The notes: generated by a model from the sequence alone, not told the origin. 64,000 nt of DNA from Planctomycetaceae bacterium (GCA_041398785.1 JAWKUA010000011.1:169956-233955); one strand, 5' to 3'; shown: positions 25,482-34,361, counted from the stretch's first letter. Numbers and translations: made by a program.

Positions 25482-27130
25482 GACTGTGCTCCGAGCGCCT
25501 CAACGCGGCGGGCAATCAGGTGCTCAATCACGACACATGCGGTCAGCGAAGCGGGTATCAGCAGCAGCGGCACCACCTTCTCCAGGAAATCGCCGAACCA
25601 GGAGCCTGCACTCGTCACCGCCGCCAGCACACCGATCATTGAAAAGAAGACCATTGGCGTCACGATCCACATCACAGCGATGGCGATCATCATGCCGCCG
25701 TAGCGAGTGTAGACGCTCAGCAGCAAGCCCACGTGTGCCGTTGTCAGCACCCACACGAAAAACATGTAGAACCAGGGTTCGCCGAGCATCTCGCCGACGT
25801 CGTTCCAGTTTCCAATGTTGTCCAGTGCGACGACAAACAGGCCCAGAAAGAAGGCCGATGTCGCCGCCAGCAGCGCGGGGAACAGACCCAGAATCATGGG
25901 CCACAGCACTTCGGAACTCGACTTCGGCAGCATCAACAGCGAATTCAGAGTCTTGCCGTAGACTTCACTGTTAAGCACCATCCCCAGTAGCCGGGCCGTG
26001 TTGACGATGATCATGATGAATCCGCCGTAGATCCATGTGATGCCCAGACCTTCGGCGTCAAACTGTTCGTCGACCGCAATGATGATGCCTGTGTAAAGGA
26101 CCAGCAGCAGCAGCGGGTAACCGACCAGACGCATCAGGAACCACAACCGGCCGCCGGTTTGATATTGCCACGACTTCCATGCCAGTGCCTGTCCCTGGAC
26201 TCGGCGCGGCGACCGTCGGGCGGACTTCGACCGTTGCGGCGCGGCCGCAGCAGCTCCTTCACCGACGGCGCGGCCGGTGAAGAAATCAAATGTCACCCAG
26301 CTCATCAGGAAGAAGAACACGGCAGCACAAAGCTGAAACGTCATCTGATCGTGCCAGATCTCCGTACTTTCGAACGCCGTCAGCATCGAACTCAGGTTGC
26401 CGATCATCGTGCGCGCTGCCAGCCATTCCGACAGATTCGCCAGCCTGAGGTGCGACCACGCACAAAGCATCGTTCCCCAGTTGTCCGACCAGGTATGGCT
26501 TTGCAGGTAGCTGACAACGTCCGTGTTGTACGTCAGTCCCCCCAGAGCGCGGATCATTTCCGCCAGCAGCCACGCCCACGTGCCGGAGAACTCCAGCAGC
26601 ATCCACAGAATGACGGTCAGCGAAAACGCGCGGGGTGCGTCGCGAGCGACAACGCTGGCGAAGACGCCCAACTGGCACAGCATGACCGAATACACCAGCA
26701 CACCCAGAATGGCCGACGTCAGTCCGAACGGCAGCACGCCGCCCAGAGTGATTGCCAGCAGCAGAAACGGAGCGATGACCAGCAGAAACAGGATCGCCAC
26801 CGCCAGCCGGGGCAGCGACTTGCCGATCAGAATCGAAAACGTCGACGCCCCCGTCATTCGCAGCAGCGGCAGAGTTTCCTCTTCCTTCTCTTCGACGATC
26901 GTCATGCTGAAGTAGATGCCTCCGACAAGCGTCAGGAACCAATACACGCACAACAGCACCGTCGACGCAAAAATCCCGCCGCCGCCCGTGCGGATCGACA
27001 TCGACATTGCTTCCATCGCGAACAGAAAGATCACCAGTGCCGCCAGTGCTGCCCGCATCACATGATGACTGACGAGTCGCGATTCCTGCCTCAGCGACCG
27101 AACAAGAAAAGCAGCGGTTCGAATCTGCAT
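25478..27130 (-). CDS. ABC-2-type transporter permease
   Basis: A 550-residue protein with about twelve hydrophobic segments in two halves, separated by a cytosolic stretch rich in basic residues near 270-310. The first half shows the ABC-2 pattern: a helix, then TMTIVEEKEEETLPLLRMTG-like sequence (SMTIVEEKEEETLPLLRM) just before a membrane segment, which is where such permeases contact the ATPase. No ATP-binding partner gene is adjacent, so the ATPase must be encoded elsewhere. The 3' end overlaps the nuclease gene by 4 nt. The substrate cannot be inferred; co-translation with an exported nuclease is unusual. Confidence 0.82.
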   Translation of the reverse strand: MQIRTAAFLVRSLRQESRLVSHHVMRAALAALVIFLFAMEAMSMSIRTGGGGIFASTVLLCVYWFLTLVGGIYFSMTIVEEKEEETLPLLRMTGASTFSILIGKSLPRLAVAILFLLVIAPFLLLAITLGGVLPFGLTSAILGVLVYSVMLCQLGVFASVVARDAPRAFSLTVILWMLLEFSGTWAWLLAEMIRALGGLTYNTDVVSYLQSHTWSDNWGTMLCAWSHLRLANLSEWLAARTMIGNLSSMLTAFESTEIWHDQMTFQLCAAVFFFLMSWVTFDFFTGRAVGEGAAAAAPQRSKSARRSPRRVQGQALAWKSWQYQTGGRLWFLMRLVGYPLLLLVLYTGIIIAVDEQFDAEGLGITWIYGGFIMIIVNTARLLGMVLNSEVYGKTLNSLLMLPKSSSEVLWPMILGLFPALLAATSAFFLGLFVVALDNIGNWNDVGEMLGEPWFYMFFVWVLTTAHVGLLLSVYTRYGGMMIAIAVMWIVTPMVFFSMIGVLAAVTSAGSWFGDFLEKVVPLLLIPASLTACVVIEHLIARRVEALGAQS

Positions 27131-27342
27131 GATCAGGAGTTCCGAAACAAACGGTGCGGAAAACCGAAACGGCGTCTGAATCGCAGGCCCGGTCAGTAAA
27201 GGCGGCTTCAGCGGAGACCATACACGGTCCGCGCCGCCGCGCGCGGTCGCAGTGAGGTGTCACAGTTATATCGTGCTCGACGGAAAAGCGGGAGACGGTC
27301 GGTCACTTGTCTGGTCGTCGGGATGATGCGACTGAAGCCCCG

Positions 27343-27861
27343 TCAGCCTTCCAGAAAGACGGGAGGCGGCATCTGTGGCAGCCGCAGAATCTCAGCCCGT
27401 TTCTCGACTGTGTCCAGCACGGCGACAGACGGTTCCCGAAACATCCAGCCGCCGACTTCGCCCGGGTTGATAAATATTCGGCCCGATCGGTCCGTGGCGA
27501 TGCTGGACCGATGCGTGTGAGCGAAGACGATCACATCGGCCTCGTCGATGCAGTCCCGAACATCCTGTAGCTGGTGAGCCATCAGGATCCGGACACCATC
27601 CGGCGTTCTGTAGCACAGCGGCGGATAACCAAGCGTGCCGACGATCGTCATGCCGCCGGCGATGCCCGTCTGATTTCCGTCGTTGTCACCAAAGCAGGCG
27701 ATGACCCTGCCGGTCAGTTTTCTCAGCGACGGCACGACCAGCGGCGATACAAAATCTCCGGCGATCAGGACCACCTCACACGGTACGGCGTTCAGCAGCC
27801 GGATGGCGTGTCTCAGGTTGTCAACGTTGTCGTGGATATCCGCAAGAATGCCGATCTTCAT
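27343..27861 (-). CDS. YfcE/MJ0936-type metallophosphoesterase
   Basis: The protein starts MKIGILADIHDNVDNL, the first metal-binding motif of the calcineurin-like superfamily (D-x-H), followed by LIAGDFV (GD), CFGDND in place of GNHD, and FAHTHRSSI (GHTH-like), then FINPGEVGGW. At about 172 residues it has the compact size of YfcE-like cytosolic phosphodiesterases, which cleave phosphodiester bonds with Mn or Ni. The natural substrate is not known. The ATG at 27861 is preferred over 27870 because it places the first motif at the usual distance. It is 212 bp from the permease gene on the same strand. Confidence 0.9.
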   Translation of the reverse strand: MKIGILADIHDNVDNLRHAIRLLNAVPCEVVLIAGDFVSPLVVPSLRKLTGRVIACFGDNDGNQTGIAGGMTIVGTLGYPPLCYRTPDGVRILMAHQLQDVRDCIDEADVIVFAHTHRSSIATDRSGRIFINPGEVGGWMFREPSVAVLDTVEKRAEILRLPQMPPPVFLEG

Positions 27862-27947
27862 AGTGGTCACTGATGTCTGGATGGAATCGTGCCGGGTTTA
27901 GGCGATCGGCAGATAAGAATTTATCAGTGCAGAGCGGCCATTGTTTC

Positions 27948-28107
27948 ACCCTCCCGTTGAAATGGGAGGGTCGCCGATCGAATGCCGTTCAGGCGTTCGA
28001 TCGCGGGGAGGGCTGAGCACAGGGAACTCGCGTTGCCCGGCCGACCCTCCCCTCGTATGATCGGCTAAACGCCGATCCTCCTCGACCCTCCCGCTGTGCG
28101 GGAGGGT
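27948..28107. repeat. Cluster of four stem-loops bounded by ACCCTCCC/GGGAGGGT hairpins
   Basis: Four hairpins follow each other in 160 bp: ACCCTCCC..GGGAGGGT at 27948-27971, CGATCGAA..TTCGATCG at 27975-28003, GATCGGC-TAAAC-GCCGATC at 28059-28077, and ACCCTCCCG-CTGTG-CGGGAGGGT at 28085-28107. The two outer hairpins are near-identical, giving a symmetrical arrangement. The cluster occupies the gap between the end of the VOC gene and the start of the phosphoesterase gene. It may be a mobile palindromic repeat or an mRNA-structuring element; the last hairpin could help terminate the VOC transcript, though no T-run follows. Confidence 0.7.
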
Positions 28108-28129
28108 ATATTCTCGTCTGCCGCACGCC

Positions 28130-28513
28130 TTAGTTTGCGGCGAACTGTGCAAAGTGCAGCAGCACTCCCGCCGGATCCCAGACATGGAAGACTCTCGCGT
28201 AGCCTTCGTCCTTGGGTTTCCCGCTTATTCGGGCTTCACCGGCAAATGTATTCTCTGCGAACTGTCGTTCCACGAATTCGTGCCAGGCATCGACGTTCTC
28301 CACCGCGATGTGCAGCATCAGATTTTCGCACCAGACTTTGTTGTAGTATCTCTGCAGGTAGAAACGATGGTTGCCGAGTTCCAGCACGCGCAGGTCGGCG
28401 GAATCGAATGTGACTTTCCAGCCCAGAGCGACATAGAAATCCCGGGAACTGTCGAAGTCCCTACACCCGATAAACGGCCGGACGTCATTGACCTTCAGAT
28501 TCGAAGCCGTCAT
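28130..28513 (-). CDS. VOC-superfamily (glyoxalase/bleomycin-resistance fold) protein
   Basis: The 127-residue protein shows the paired beta-alpha-beta modules of the vicinal oxygen chelate fold: VRPFIGCRDFDSSRDFYVAL (first module), LRVLELGNHRFYLQ, then HIAVENVDAWHEFVE and the closing ARVFHVWDPAGVLLHFAQ. Family members bind a metal and act on small molecules, or bind drugs; the reaction here is unknown. The start at 28513 (MTASNLKVNDV) is chosen because the longer frame to 28633 adds 40 residues unlike the family. It is the last gene of the minus-strand block before the hairpin cluster. Confidence 0.87.
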   Translation of the reverse strand: MTASNLKVNDVRPFIGCRDFDSSRDFYVALGWKVTFDSADLRVLELGNHRFYLQRYYNKVWCENLMLHIAVENVDAWHEFVERQFAENTFAGEARISGKPKDEGYARVFHVWDPAGVLLHFAQFAAN

Positions 28514-28645
28514 GAGAAACCGGAATCTGTATGAGTGGAACGTGTGTGGACGAAGTGCAAAGAAAGCCGCCGGATTCCTGCGTGCGATCTGCCGACAGGC
28601 GGCGGACGGTAACCGATGGCCGTCCGTCGGCACAAATGACTTTCG

Positions 28646-29578
28646 TCAGCGCGGCGGCAGAAGCAGCGTTGACTGAGCCAGAAACCCGTCCTGCCCGCTG
28701 TCGGGCTGTGGTTTGCGAGGCACCCCGGTGCGACCGCCCAGCTCTTCCGTCAGCCAGTCGCGCTGCAGTTCCGAGCCGCGTCCGTCGCCGTTGTCGTCCA
28801 GATTGGCGTGTTCCGTGGACAGCAGTTCCTGATCAAGATACTGCCGGGCAACAGCGGTCGTCACGTTGATGTACAAGTCGAACAGCGTGTTTCTGCCGTC
28901 GGCGTCGATGTCGAATGCCTCCGTCGGCGATTTCGCCAGAAACTCCGCCAGCACCGAAGGAAACAGAGTTCCATTGACTTCCAGATCGGCTTCCGTCGCT
29001 GTGAAAATCACGCGGCTCGGTTTCGACAGGGGCTTGATATAGTAGCCGCTGGCGGGCAGCGTGATGAAGAAGACCTGTTCGCGGCACAGCAAATCGTCGA
29101 ACAGCTTTGAGAACTGAGTCTGCTGAATGTCGGGCCCCGGCAGGTTGAAAAACGATCGTCCGCGATCGAAGTGCGAATGCCCCAGCACGAACACCCATGC
29201 TGTGTCTTCGGCCATCGCCGACCGGACGAATTCGCCGGCTGCTGATTCGATGTTTTCCTGAGTGGACTCGGTCGCTTTCAGTTCCTGCAACACTGCGGAG
29301 TCGCCGATCTCCATCCCCGCCAGCACTCGGATGTCCGACGCGGCGAATCCGTAGTGCTGCGTGAGTCCGCGATGAATTGATTCGATCGCTGTTGTGAATT
29401 CCCCGGCGTGTTGTTCATCGCCCGGATGTCCGCAGATGATCATCGCTCGGCGCGTACCGGAGAGATCGCTGCCGGGACGTTCCGCTTCGGAAGCCACATC
29501 GTCGGCAGCCGTATGTGGCAGAACAGCCAGCAGCGACGAAATGAAAAGAACGCTGACACTGGAGCAAACCGACTTCAT
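28646..29578 (-). CDS. Exported caspase-fold (C13-like) protein lacking the catalytic Cys
   Basis: A signal peptide (about 1-25) precedes a clan CD-like domain. RRAMIICGHPGDEQH and VRVLAG-type strands resemble a planctomycete C13/caspase-like family, and VFVLGHSHFDRG holds the expected catalytic His (134-136). The next strand, where the Cys should sit before an ASG motif, reads VFFITLPASGYYIKPLS, with no Cys, so protease activity is doubtful. RVIFTATEADLEVN fits the family. Two Asp-rich loops, DIDADGRNTL and LDDNGDGRGSE (about 223-270), look like calcium-binding loops. The protein probably acts in the periplasm as a binding protein; it belongs to a run of exported proteins from 28.6 to 35.5 kb. 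Confidence 0.62.
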   Translation of the reverse strand: MKSVCSSVSVLFISSLLAVLPHTAADDVASEAERPGSDLSGTRRAMIICGHPGDEQHAGEFTTAIESIHRGLTQHYGFAASDIRVLAGMEIGDSAVLQELKATESTQENIESAAGEFVRSAMAEDTAWVFVLGHSHFDRGRSFFNLPGPDIQQTQFSKLFDDLLCREQVFFITLPASGYYIKPLSKPSRVIFTATEADLEVNGTLFPSVLAEFLAKSPTEAFDIDADGRNTLFDLYINVTTAVARQYLDQELLSTEHANLDDNGDGRGSELQRDWLTEELGGRTGVPRKPQPDSGQDGFLAQSTLLLPPR

Positions 29579-29711
29579 TTCACAATCCGGACATTGTTAC
29601 GGGCGGCACACTGTTACAGGCAGCAAACTGCTTCGCCGTCCACCGCGATGCGTCATTCGACGCGACGTAGTCCAGTCCGCGAGCATCCGCGAACAGGAAC
29701 GGTGGAGTTGC

Positions 29712-30539
29712 TTATTGCGACAGCCCGGCCAGAGACTGCCGAAACGAAATATGGTCGTCAGCCGGATTGTTGTTTCTGGGGTGTTTTTCCGCGTTCCAGA
29801 CGACTTTCTGCCGGAAGCGGCCTTCCAGAGCTCCGGACGTCTGCCTCACGAAGGCGTATTGCCATTTCATGGATGTCCCGTCCGTTACGGCTTCCAGCAG
29901 CAGTATCGTCTCCGGATCCGTCCCCTGTGCGAAGGCGAACACGGCTCCATCGACCACCGCTGCGCCTTCGGGAGTTTCGTATTCGTAAAGCGGGCGAGGC
30001 ATCAGCCGAAGTTCTTCGCGGTCCGTGTCGTCGGCTCTCCAGCCCAGCATCGTCGCGCTGAATTCATCCTTCAGCTGATTGATCTGACGGCGGCGCCGCA
30101 GCTTTGTCGCGGCGGGAGCGTCGACATCCGGAAGGTCGCTGAATTCGATCGAGTCATTCTGCGGCATCCAGACGATTGAACCGTCAAGGAAACCCCGGAT
30201 CGGACGCCGAGCCAGCGAATCGAATTCGTGAGTCAGATGATCCTGCCACGGATAAATCCCGCAGGCGGCTTCCGGCCGGCCCTGGTGAATCCACAGCACG
30301 GTTGCACCGGTTTCTGAGCCGCGAGCGTTGTTCGTCCAGCGCAGCACGACTTTCGGTTCCATCGTGACGGTTGCGTTGCTGGCCGGATGAATGGTGATCC
30401 ACCGCAGCGTCTCGTCAATCATTTTGCGAACGTTGAGTTCGCCGGCGGCCTTTTCGTCGTCTGCCCGGGAGTTCGCAGCCGTCAGGAAGGCCGCCACTGT
30501 GAAGGCCAGCACCACAAATCCCTGCATTGTTCGAAACAT
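29712..30539 (-). CDS. Exported protein of unrecognised family, paralogue of the gene at 34606
   Basis: A 275-residue protein with a signal peptide (hydrophobic stretch to about residue 22, ending ANSRADD). I do not recognise the family. The C-terminal half has ELRLMPRPLYEYETPEG, VVDGAVFAFAQGTDPETILL and EAV, which align closely with ELRLVPAPIYTYST, ELDGAVYAFCQGTDTEVLL and EAF in the protein at 34606-35469. The N-terminal half (RWITIHPASNATVTMEPKVV) is less similar. The predicted location is periplasmic or surface. It lies between a caspase-fold protein and an M56-WD40 protein on the same strand. Confidence 0.78.
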   Translation of the reverse strand: MFRTMQGFVVLAFTVAAFLTAANSRADDEKAAGELNVRKMIDETLRWITIHPASNATVTMEPKVVLRWTNNARGSETGATVLWIHQGRPEAACGIYPWQDHLTHEFDSLARRPIRGFLDGSIVWMPQNDSIEFSDLPDVDAPAATKLRRRRQINQLKDEFSATMLGWRADDTDREELRLMPRPLYEYETPEGAAVVDGAVFAFAQGTDPETILLLEAVTDGTSMKWQYAFVRQTSGALEGRFRQKVVWNAEKHPRNNNPADDHISFRQSLAGLSQ

Positions 30540-30563
30540 CTTGCGACTCCCGGACTTCCTGCG

Positions 30564-30616
30564 TTAAGACCTCTGACAAAACCTCCGATCTCGCCGGTCT
30601 TGTCAGGGGTTCTAAA
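30564..30616. repeat. 53-bp palindrome related to the 264-bp element ends; possible terminator
   Basis: AGACCTCTGACAAAACC at 30567-30583 pairs with GGTCTTGTCAGGGGTTCT at 30596-30613 around a 12-nt loop. On the minus strand the right arm reads TTAGAACCCCTGACAAGACC, which differs from the end of the element at 7859 at only two of 20 positions, and AAAACCTCCGA follows in both. The palindrome overlaps the stop codon of the M56-WD40 gene (30612-30614) and could act as its terminator. Confidence 0.65.
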
Positions 30617-32639
30617 ATGTTTCGGCCAGTATCTCGGCGACGACAGCGTCGGCCGAAAACGCGATCGATGATACGTCGTCCTTCGCCGCCGGCAGCACGG
30701 CTGTCGGGTCGGAAAGGTCGGCTTCCACGACTGTTGCTCGGCCATTCCATTCCAGCACCAGCAGCCGATTCGAACGCTGCGAAAAAACGACGGCTCCCAA
30801 AGGACGACGGCTGATCGCCTGACGCTGTACCGACAGGTCGGAGGCATCCAGCAGCGTCAGTGTCGCCTGATCTGACTGACTCCAGTGTCCGGTCGTGAAG
30901 GCGATCGTGCGGTCGTCTGTTGAAAACCGGACGCAGTTGATGTGCAGAGCCGTCCGGTCCGTTGTCCGTTGTACGCTGGCGTCTTCCGCGGACAGCAGCC
31001 AGAGGTGACCGTCATCAGACGCCGCAAGAATAGTGGACCCGTCGTGGGACCAGTCCAGACTGCTGATCGTGGCGGACTCGTCGGTCAATCGCCGTTCCAC
31101 CAGCAGTTCCGAAGTGGCCGAATCCAGAATTCGCATTACCCCGTCGCGCCCGCCGACGGCCACCTGCCGACCGTCAGAACTGAACGCTGCACAGCGAACC
31201 CAGTCGGCCGGAATGTCGTGAGGCTGACCGGTGGTGCGGGTTGTCAGAATGACCGATCGATCTTCCCGGACCAGCAGCGTTGTCTGTCCATCGCGAGAAA
31301 CGGCGGAAACCCACGTCGGCGCCGTCAGGGGGCTGTTGTCGGCGGAGTTTGCAGCCTGGATTTTGCTGCCGGGAACCGCCGGCGTGAAATCGGCGGGATC
31401 GCGGACGTTCCGTTCGTCGACGTCAGGCTGACTTCCGCCTGGATTTGCGTCGAACAGGTCCGTGCCGAAGTCGGCGGGGACGGAGGTCACCAGCGATCTC
31501 ACGTCCGCGGCGGCCTGAGTTCGGAAGATCAGCGGCTGACAGGACAGCGCCACGGAACTCAGGATGATCAGCAGCAGAATGCCCGGCGCGCCGGCGGTCT
31601 TCGGAGCCACACCTTTCATGATCAGCGTCAGTCGGCGTCGCAGCAGAGCGGCCGGCCCGAGTCCGCAGGCCAGCGGCGGCAACAGCACCGGACGTTCATT
31701 CAGGAAATCAATCGTGTCCAGCAGCGCTTCGGCGTATTGCCTGGGCACGGATGGGAACATGGACATCACCCACGCGTCGCAGCATTCTTCTTCGGCCGAT
31801 TCAATCTGCCGACGAGCAAACCAGACAACAGGATGCCACCAGAAAATCACAGTCACGATGGCTTCCAGCAGTCGCACCCAGCAGTCGCCGCGACGGAAGT
31901 GGGCAAGTTCGTGAGCAATCAGTGTGGCTCGTGACTGCGGTGCCAGCCGGCGAAGCAGTTCATGAGGCAGAACCATGGTGACTCGCGAGCCAAGGCCGTA
32001 CAGCATGGGCGACATCGTTCCGGTCAGAACGCGAACCTGCGGCGGGCGACGAATTCCCATTCGCCACGCCAGGTCGAAACTTTCCCCAATGACATCCGTG
32101 TTGACTTCGGCGTGCTGACTCAGATGCCGCCGAAACCGCACGTAGTTGCGAATCATTCCCAGCAACAGAATTGCGGAAACGCCCCACCAGATCACGACCG
32201 CAAAGCGAATCACTCCGGCTGTTGAAAACGGCATCTGAGAAGCCGAATTCACGTGACTGTCGACAGCGACGAATGCCGGCTGATCTTCACAGACAATCAA
32301 GGCGCCGGTGCTGGTGTTCCGCGGTGACGAACGGTCTGCGATCCCGGGAAGCTCCGTTGTCGCGCACGCCTCCTGCGGTCGGTCTGCGTCCGCGTTGCCG
32401 GATGAAATCTGTGTCTCTGCGGGTTCGACCGCCGTGGAATCCCACAGCACTGATCGATCCACGGAGAAGCCCACGGGAAGGTTCGAAAGGGACGGAGTGA
32501 TCAGTTTGATCAGGACCAGCACCCAAAACGCGTGAACCACGGCCGGCCGGCGGATCAAATGAGAAATCAGCCAGACACCGATCGCCAGCATTGCGGCGGC
32601 GACCGCGTTCGTCAGCAGAAATTCGAGTATCAGATGCAT
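30612..32639 (-). CDS. BlaR1-like M56 metallopeptidase fused to WD40 repeats
   Basis: The N-terminal half is a BlaR1/M56 membrane peptidase: helices at about 5-25, 35-52 and 145-165, then the zinc motif HELAH with His243, Glu244 and His247 in TLIAHELAHFRRGD, and a downstream Glu in ESAEEECCDAWV. After another hydrophobic segment near 350, the C-terminal part (about 430-675) is a set of WD40-like beta repeats, such as VRCAAFSSDGRQVAVGGRDG, SSLDWSHDGSTILAASDDG and INCVRFSTDDRTIAF. BlaR1 proteins normally pair with a BlaI repressor gene just upstream; none is here. The gene is 97 bp downstream of a DUF1549/DUF1553 gene. It probably senses or cleaves an envelope partner; the target is unknown. 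Confidence 0.85.
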   Translation of the reverse strand: MHLILEFLLTNAVAAAMLAIGVWLISHLIRRPAVVHAFWVLVLIKLITPSLSNLPVGFSVDRSVLWDSTAVEPAETQISSGNADADRPQEACATTELPGIADRSSPRNTSTGALIVCEDQPAFVAVDSHVNSASQMPFSTAGVIRFAVVIWWGVSAILLLGMIRNYVRFRRHLSQHAEVNTDVIGESFDLAWRMGIRRPPQVRVLTGTMSPMLYGLGSRVTMVLPHELLRRLAPQSRATLIAHELAHFRRGDCWVRLLEAIVTVIFWWHPVVWFARRQIESAEEECCDAWVMSMFPSVPRQYAEALLDTIDFLNERPVLLPPLACGLGPAALLRRRLTLIMKGVAPKTAGAPGILLLIILSSVALSCQPLIFRTQAAADVRSLVTSVPADFGTDLFDANPGGSQPDVDERNVRDPADFTPAVPGSKIQAANSADNSPLTAPTWVSAVSRDGQTTLLVREDRSVILTTRTTGQPHDIPADWVRCAAFSSDGRQVAVGGRDGVMRILDSATSELLVERRLTDESATISSLDWSHDGSTILAASDDGHLWLLSAEDASVQRTTDRTALHINCVRFSTDDRTIAFTTGHWSQSDQATLTLLDASDLSVQRQAISRRPLGAVVFSQRSNRLLVLEWNGRATVVEADLSDPTAVLPAAKDDVSSIAFSADAVVAEILAETF

Positions 32640-32735
32640 GAAAGGATGCTCCGCAGCGTGGCTGCTGTTGCGGATGTTTTTTGACCCGCGTTTTCGTTCC
32701 GCCGATCGCTCGCGTCCGGTGGATGCGGCTCGAAC

Positions 32736-34361
32736 CTACCGATTCAAAACGAACTCCGGACTGTTTAACAAAGCCCAGAAAATGTCCGCCAGCACCTGTT
32801 TTTTTTCCGCCGGATCTGCCGCTCCCTGCAAATGCTTCAGCAGCACGCCGCGTTCACGATCGGTGGGTTTTCTGGTTAACGCCGCGAAAAACAGCGTTTC
32901 CAGCTTTTGTTCTTCCGCAAGAAATGGAGCGTCGGCGACGGCTCTCAGAGTCCGGCTGCGATCCAGGTTCGTTGCGTCCGACGTCACGGCTCCGTTCATC
33001 ATCATCAGAGCCTGCGGGATTCCGGAACTGAACTCTTCCGGCGAATCGCTGAACGCCTCATTCAGCCGCTGCACCATGGAGGCGCGCTGTCCGTTGTAGC
33101 GAGCCGCGTTGTCATCGATCCCCACGGGAAGCATCAGCGCCTGTTCCAGACAATCAAAGACTTGTTCGGGCGACAGCGTTTTCAGCGGGCGCACTTCGGC
33201 GACGGCAGCGTCACCGGATGCCGGAGCCGTTGTGGTTCGCTGGTAGACGCGGCTTTTGCAGATCCCGGCAATCAGGTATCGCAGGTCGTAACCCAGGCTG
33301 ACGAACCGTTCGCCGAATTCATCCAGCACAATCGCTCGTTCTTCGGCCGCAACTTCGTCCAGATCGTCAACCTGTCCCGCCAGAGTTCGACCACACAGAT
33401 GCTGCCAGACTCGATTGACGGCGGTGGCCGCGAAGTTGGGATTTTCCGGCGACGTCAGCCATTCCGCCAGAACCTCGCGCGCGTCACGACCGCCGGGAAT
33501 GCGGGCCTCGTCTTCCGACCACAGGAACCGGCCAAGGTATTCCTGATCGCTGCCTTCCGGGCGAATCCGGGCACGACCGGTATCTGCCACGCTGCCATTC
33601 TGAACGCCCGAAAAAAAGGCCGCCATCCCCCAGAAATCTGCCTGCTTCCAGTCGGCGAACGGGTGGTCGTGGCATTTCGCGCAACCGAGCCGGACTCCCA
33701 GAAAGACTCTCGTGACCGAATCCGCGGCAGCCTCCGGAGAACCGCCGGCCGCCTGATAGAACATCAACGCCGACGCAGAATTGCCCGCGCCGTCTGCGGT
33801 GGCGTCCTGCGAACTGACCGTCAGCAGCGTCCGCGCGAAAACGTCGTAGGGCACGTTTTCCGCGAATTGTTCGGTCAGCCACGGTTCCAGACCCGCGCCC
33901 ATTGGTTCGTTAACGCTGCCGGTGGGCACCATCACGCGTCGCCACACGCGGCCAAAATTCTGAGCCATGCGCCGGTCGGTCAGCAGTTCGTCAACCAGCC
34001 GCCCGCGCTTGAATTCGTCACCGCTGTCCAGAAACTCGCGAGCCTGTCCGACGGACGGTATCGTCCCCAGCAGGTCCAGATACAGCCGGCGCAGAAAGAC
34101 AGCGTCGTCCACGATTGCGGGAGCCGCCAGGTGCTCGGCATCCCATTGCTTCTGAAAGCTGAAGTCGATCCATTCCGCAAGCTCCATTGCCTGCGTCGGT
34201 TCGCTTTGGCTGCCTGCGTCTGACACGTCGGGTTCGGCGGCATCGGACGCCACGGCTGCAGTTGGCTTCACCTCAGCCGTCTTCTGCTCGGCATTCACCG
34301 ACGGCCAGCACGTCGGATTCGTCGCGATCAATGTGAAAATGACAGCAGCGGAGTGTCTCAT
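32736..34361 (-). CDS. Exported DUF1549/DUF1553 protein
   Basis: The 541-residue protein begins with a signal peptide (MRHSAAVIFTLIAT). The DUF1549 domain shows FLRRLYLDLLGTIPSVGQA and RRMAQNFGRVWRRVM, then a CxxCH haem-type motif in GVRLGCAKCHDHPFADWKQ. DUF1553 follows: EWLTSPENPNFAATAVNRVW, RVYQRTT, and the closing FFAALTRKPTDRE, LNSPEFVLNR. Unlike the gene at 41437 it lacks an N-terminal PSCyt1 cytochrome domain. These proteins are planctomycete-specific and often paired with DUF1501 proteins; here no DUF1501 gene follows. The ATG at 34361 follows GTGAGG; an upstream frame to 34493 has no signal peptide. The function is unknown, with a redox or polysaccharide role suggested for the family. 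Confidence 0.88.
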   Translation of the reverse strand: MRHSAAVIFTLIATNPTCWPSVNAEQKTAEVKPTAAVASDAAEPDVSDAGSQSEPTQAMELAEWIDFSFQKQWDAEHLAAPAIVDDAVFLRRLYLDLLGTIPSVGQAREFLDSGDEFKRGRLVDELLTDRRMAQNFGRVWRRVMVPTGSVNEPMGAGLEPWLTEQFAENVPYDVFARTLLTVSSQDATADGAGNSASALMFYQAAGGSPEAAADSVTRVFLGVRLGCAKCHDHPFADWKQADFWGMAAFFSGVQNGSVADTGRARIRPEGSDQEYLGRFLWSEDEARIPGGRDAREVLAEWLTSPENPNFAATAVNRVWQHLCGRTLAGQVDDLDEVAAEERAIVLDEFGERFVSLGYDLRYLIAGICKSRVYQRTTTAPASGDAAVAEVRPLKTLSPEQVFDCLEQALMLPVGIDDNAARYNGQRASMVQRLNEAFSDSPEEFSSGIPQALMMMNGAVTSDATNLDRSRTLRAVADAPFLAEEQKLETLFFAALTRKPTDRERGVLLKHLQGAADPAEKKQVLADIFWALLNSPEFVLNR

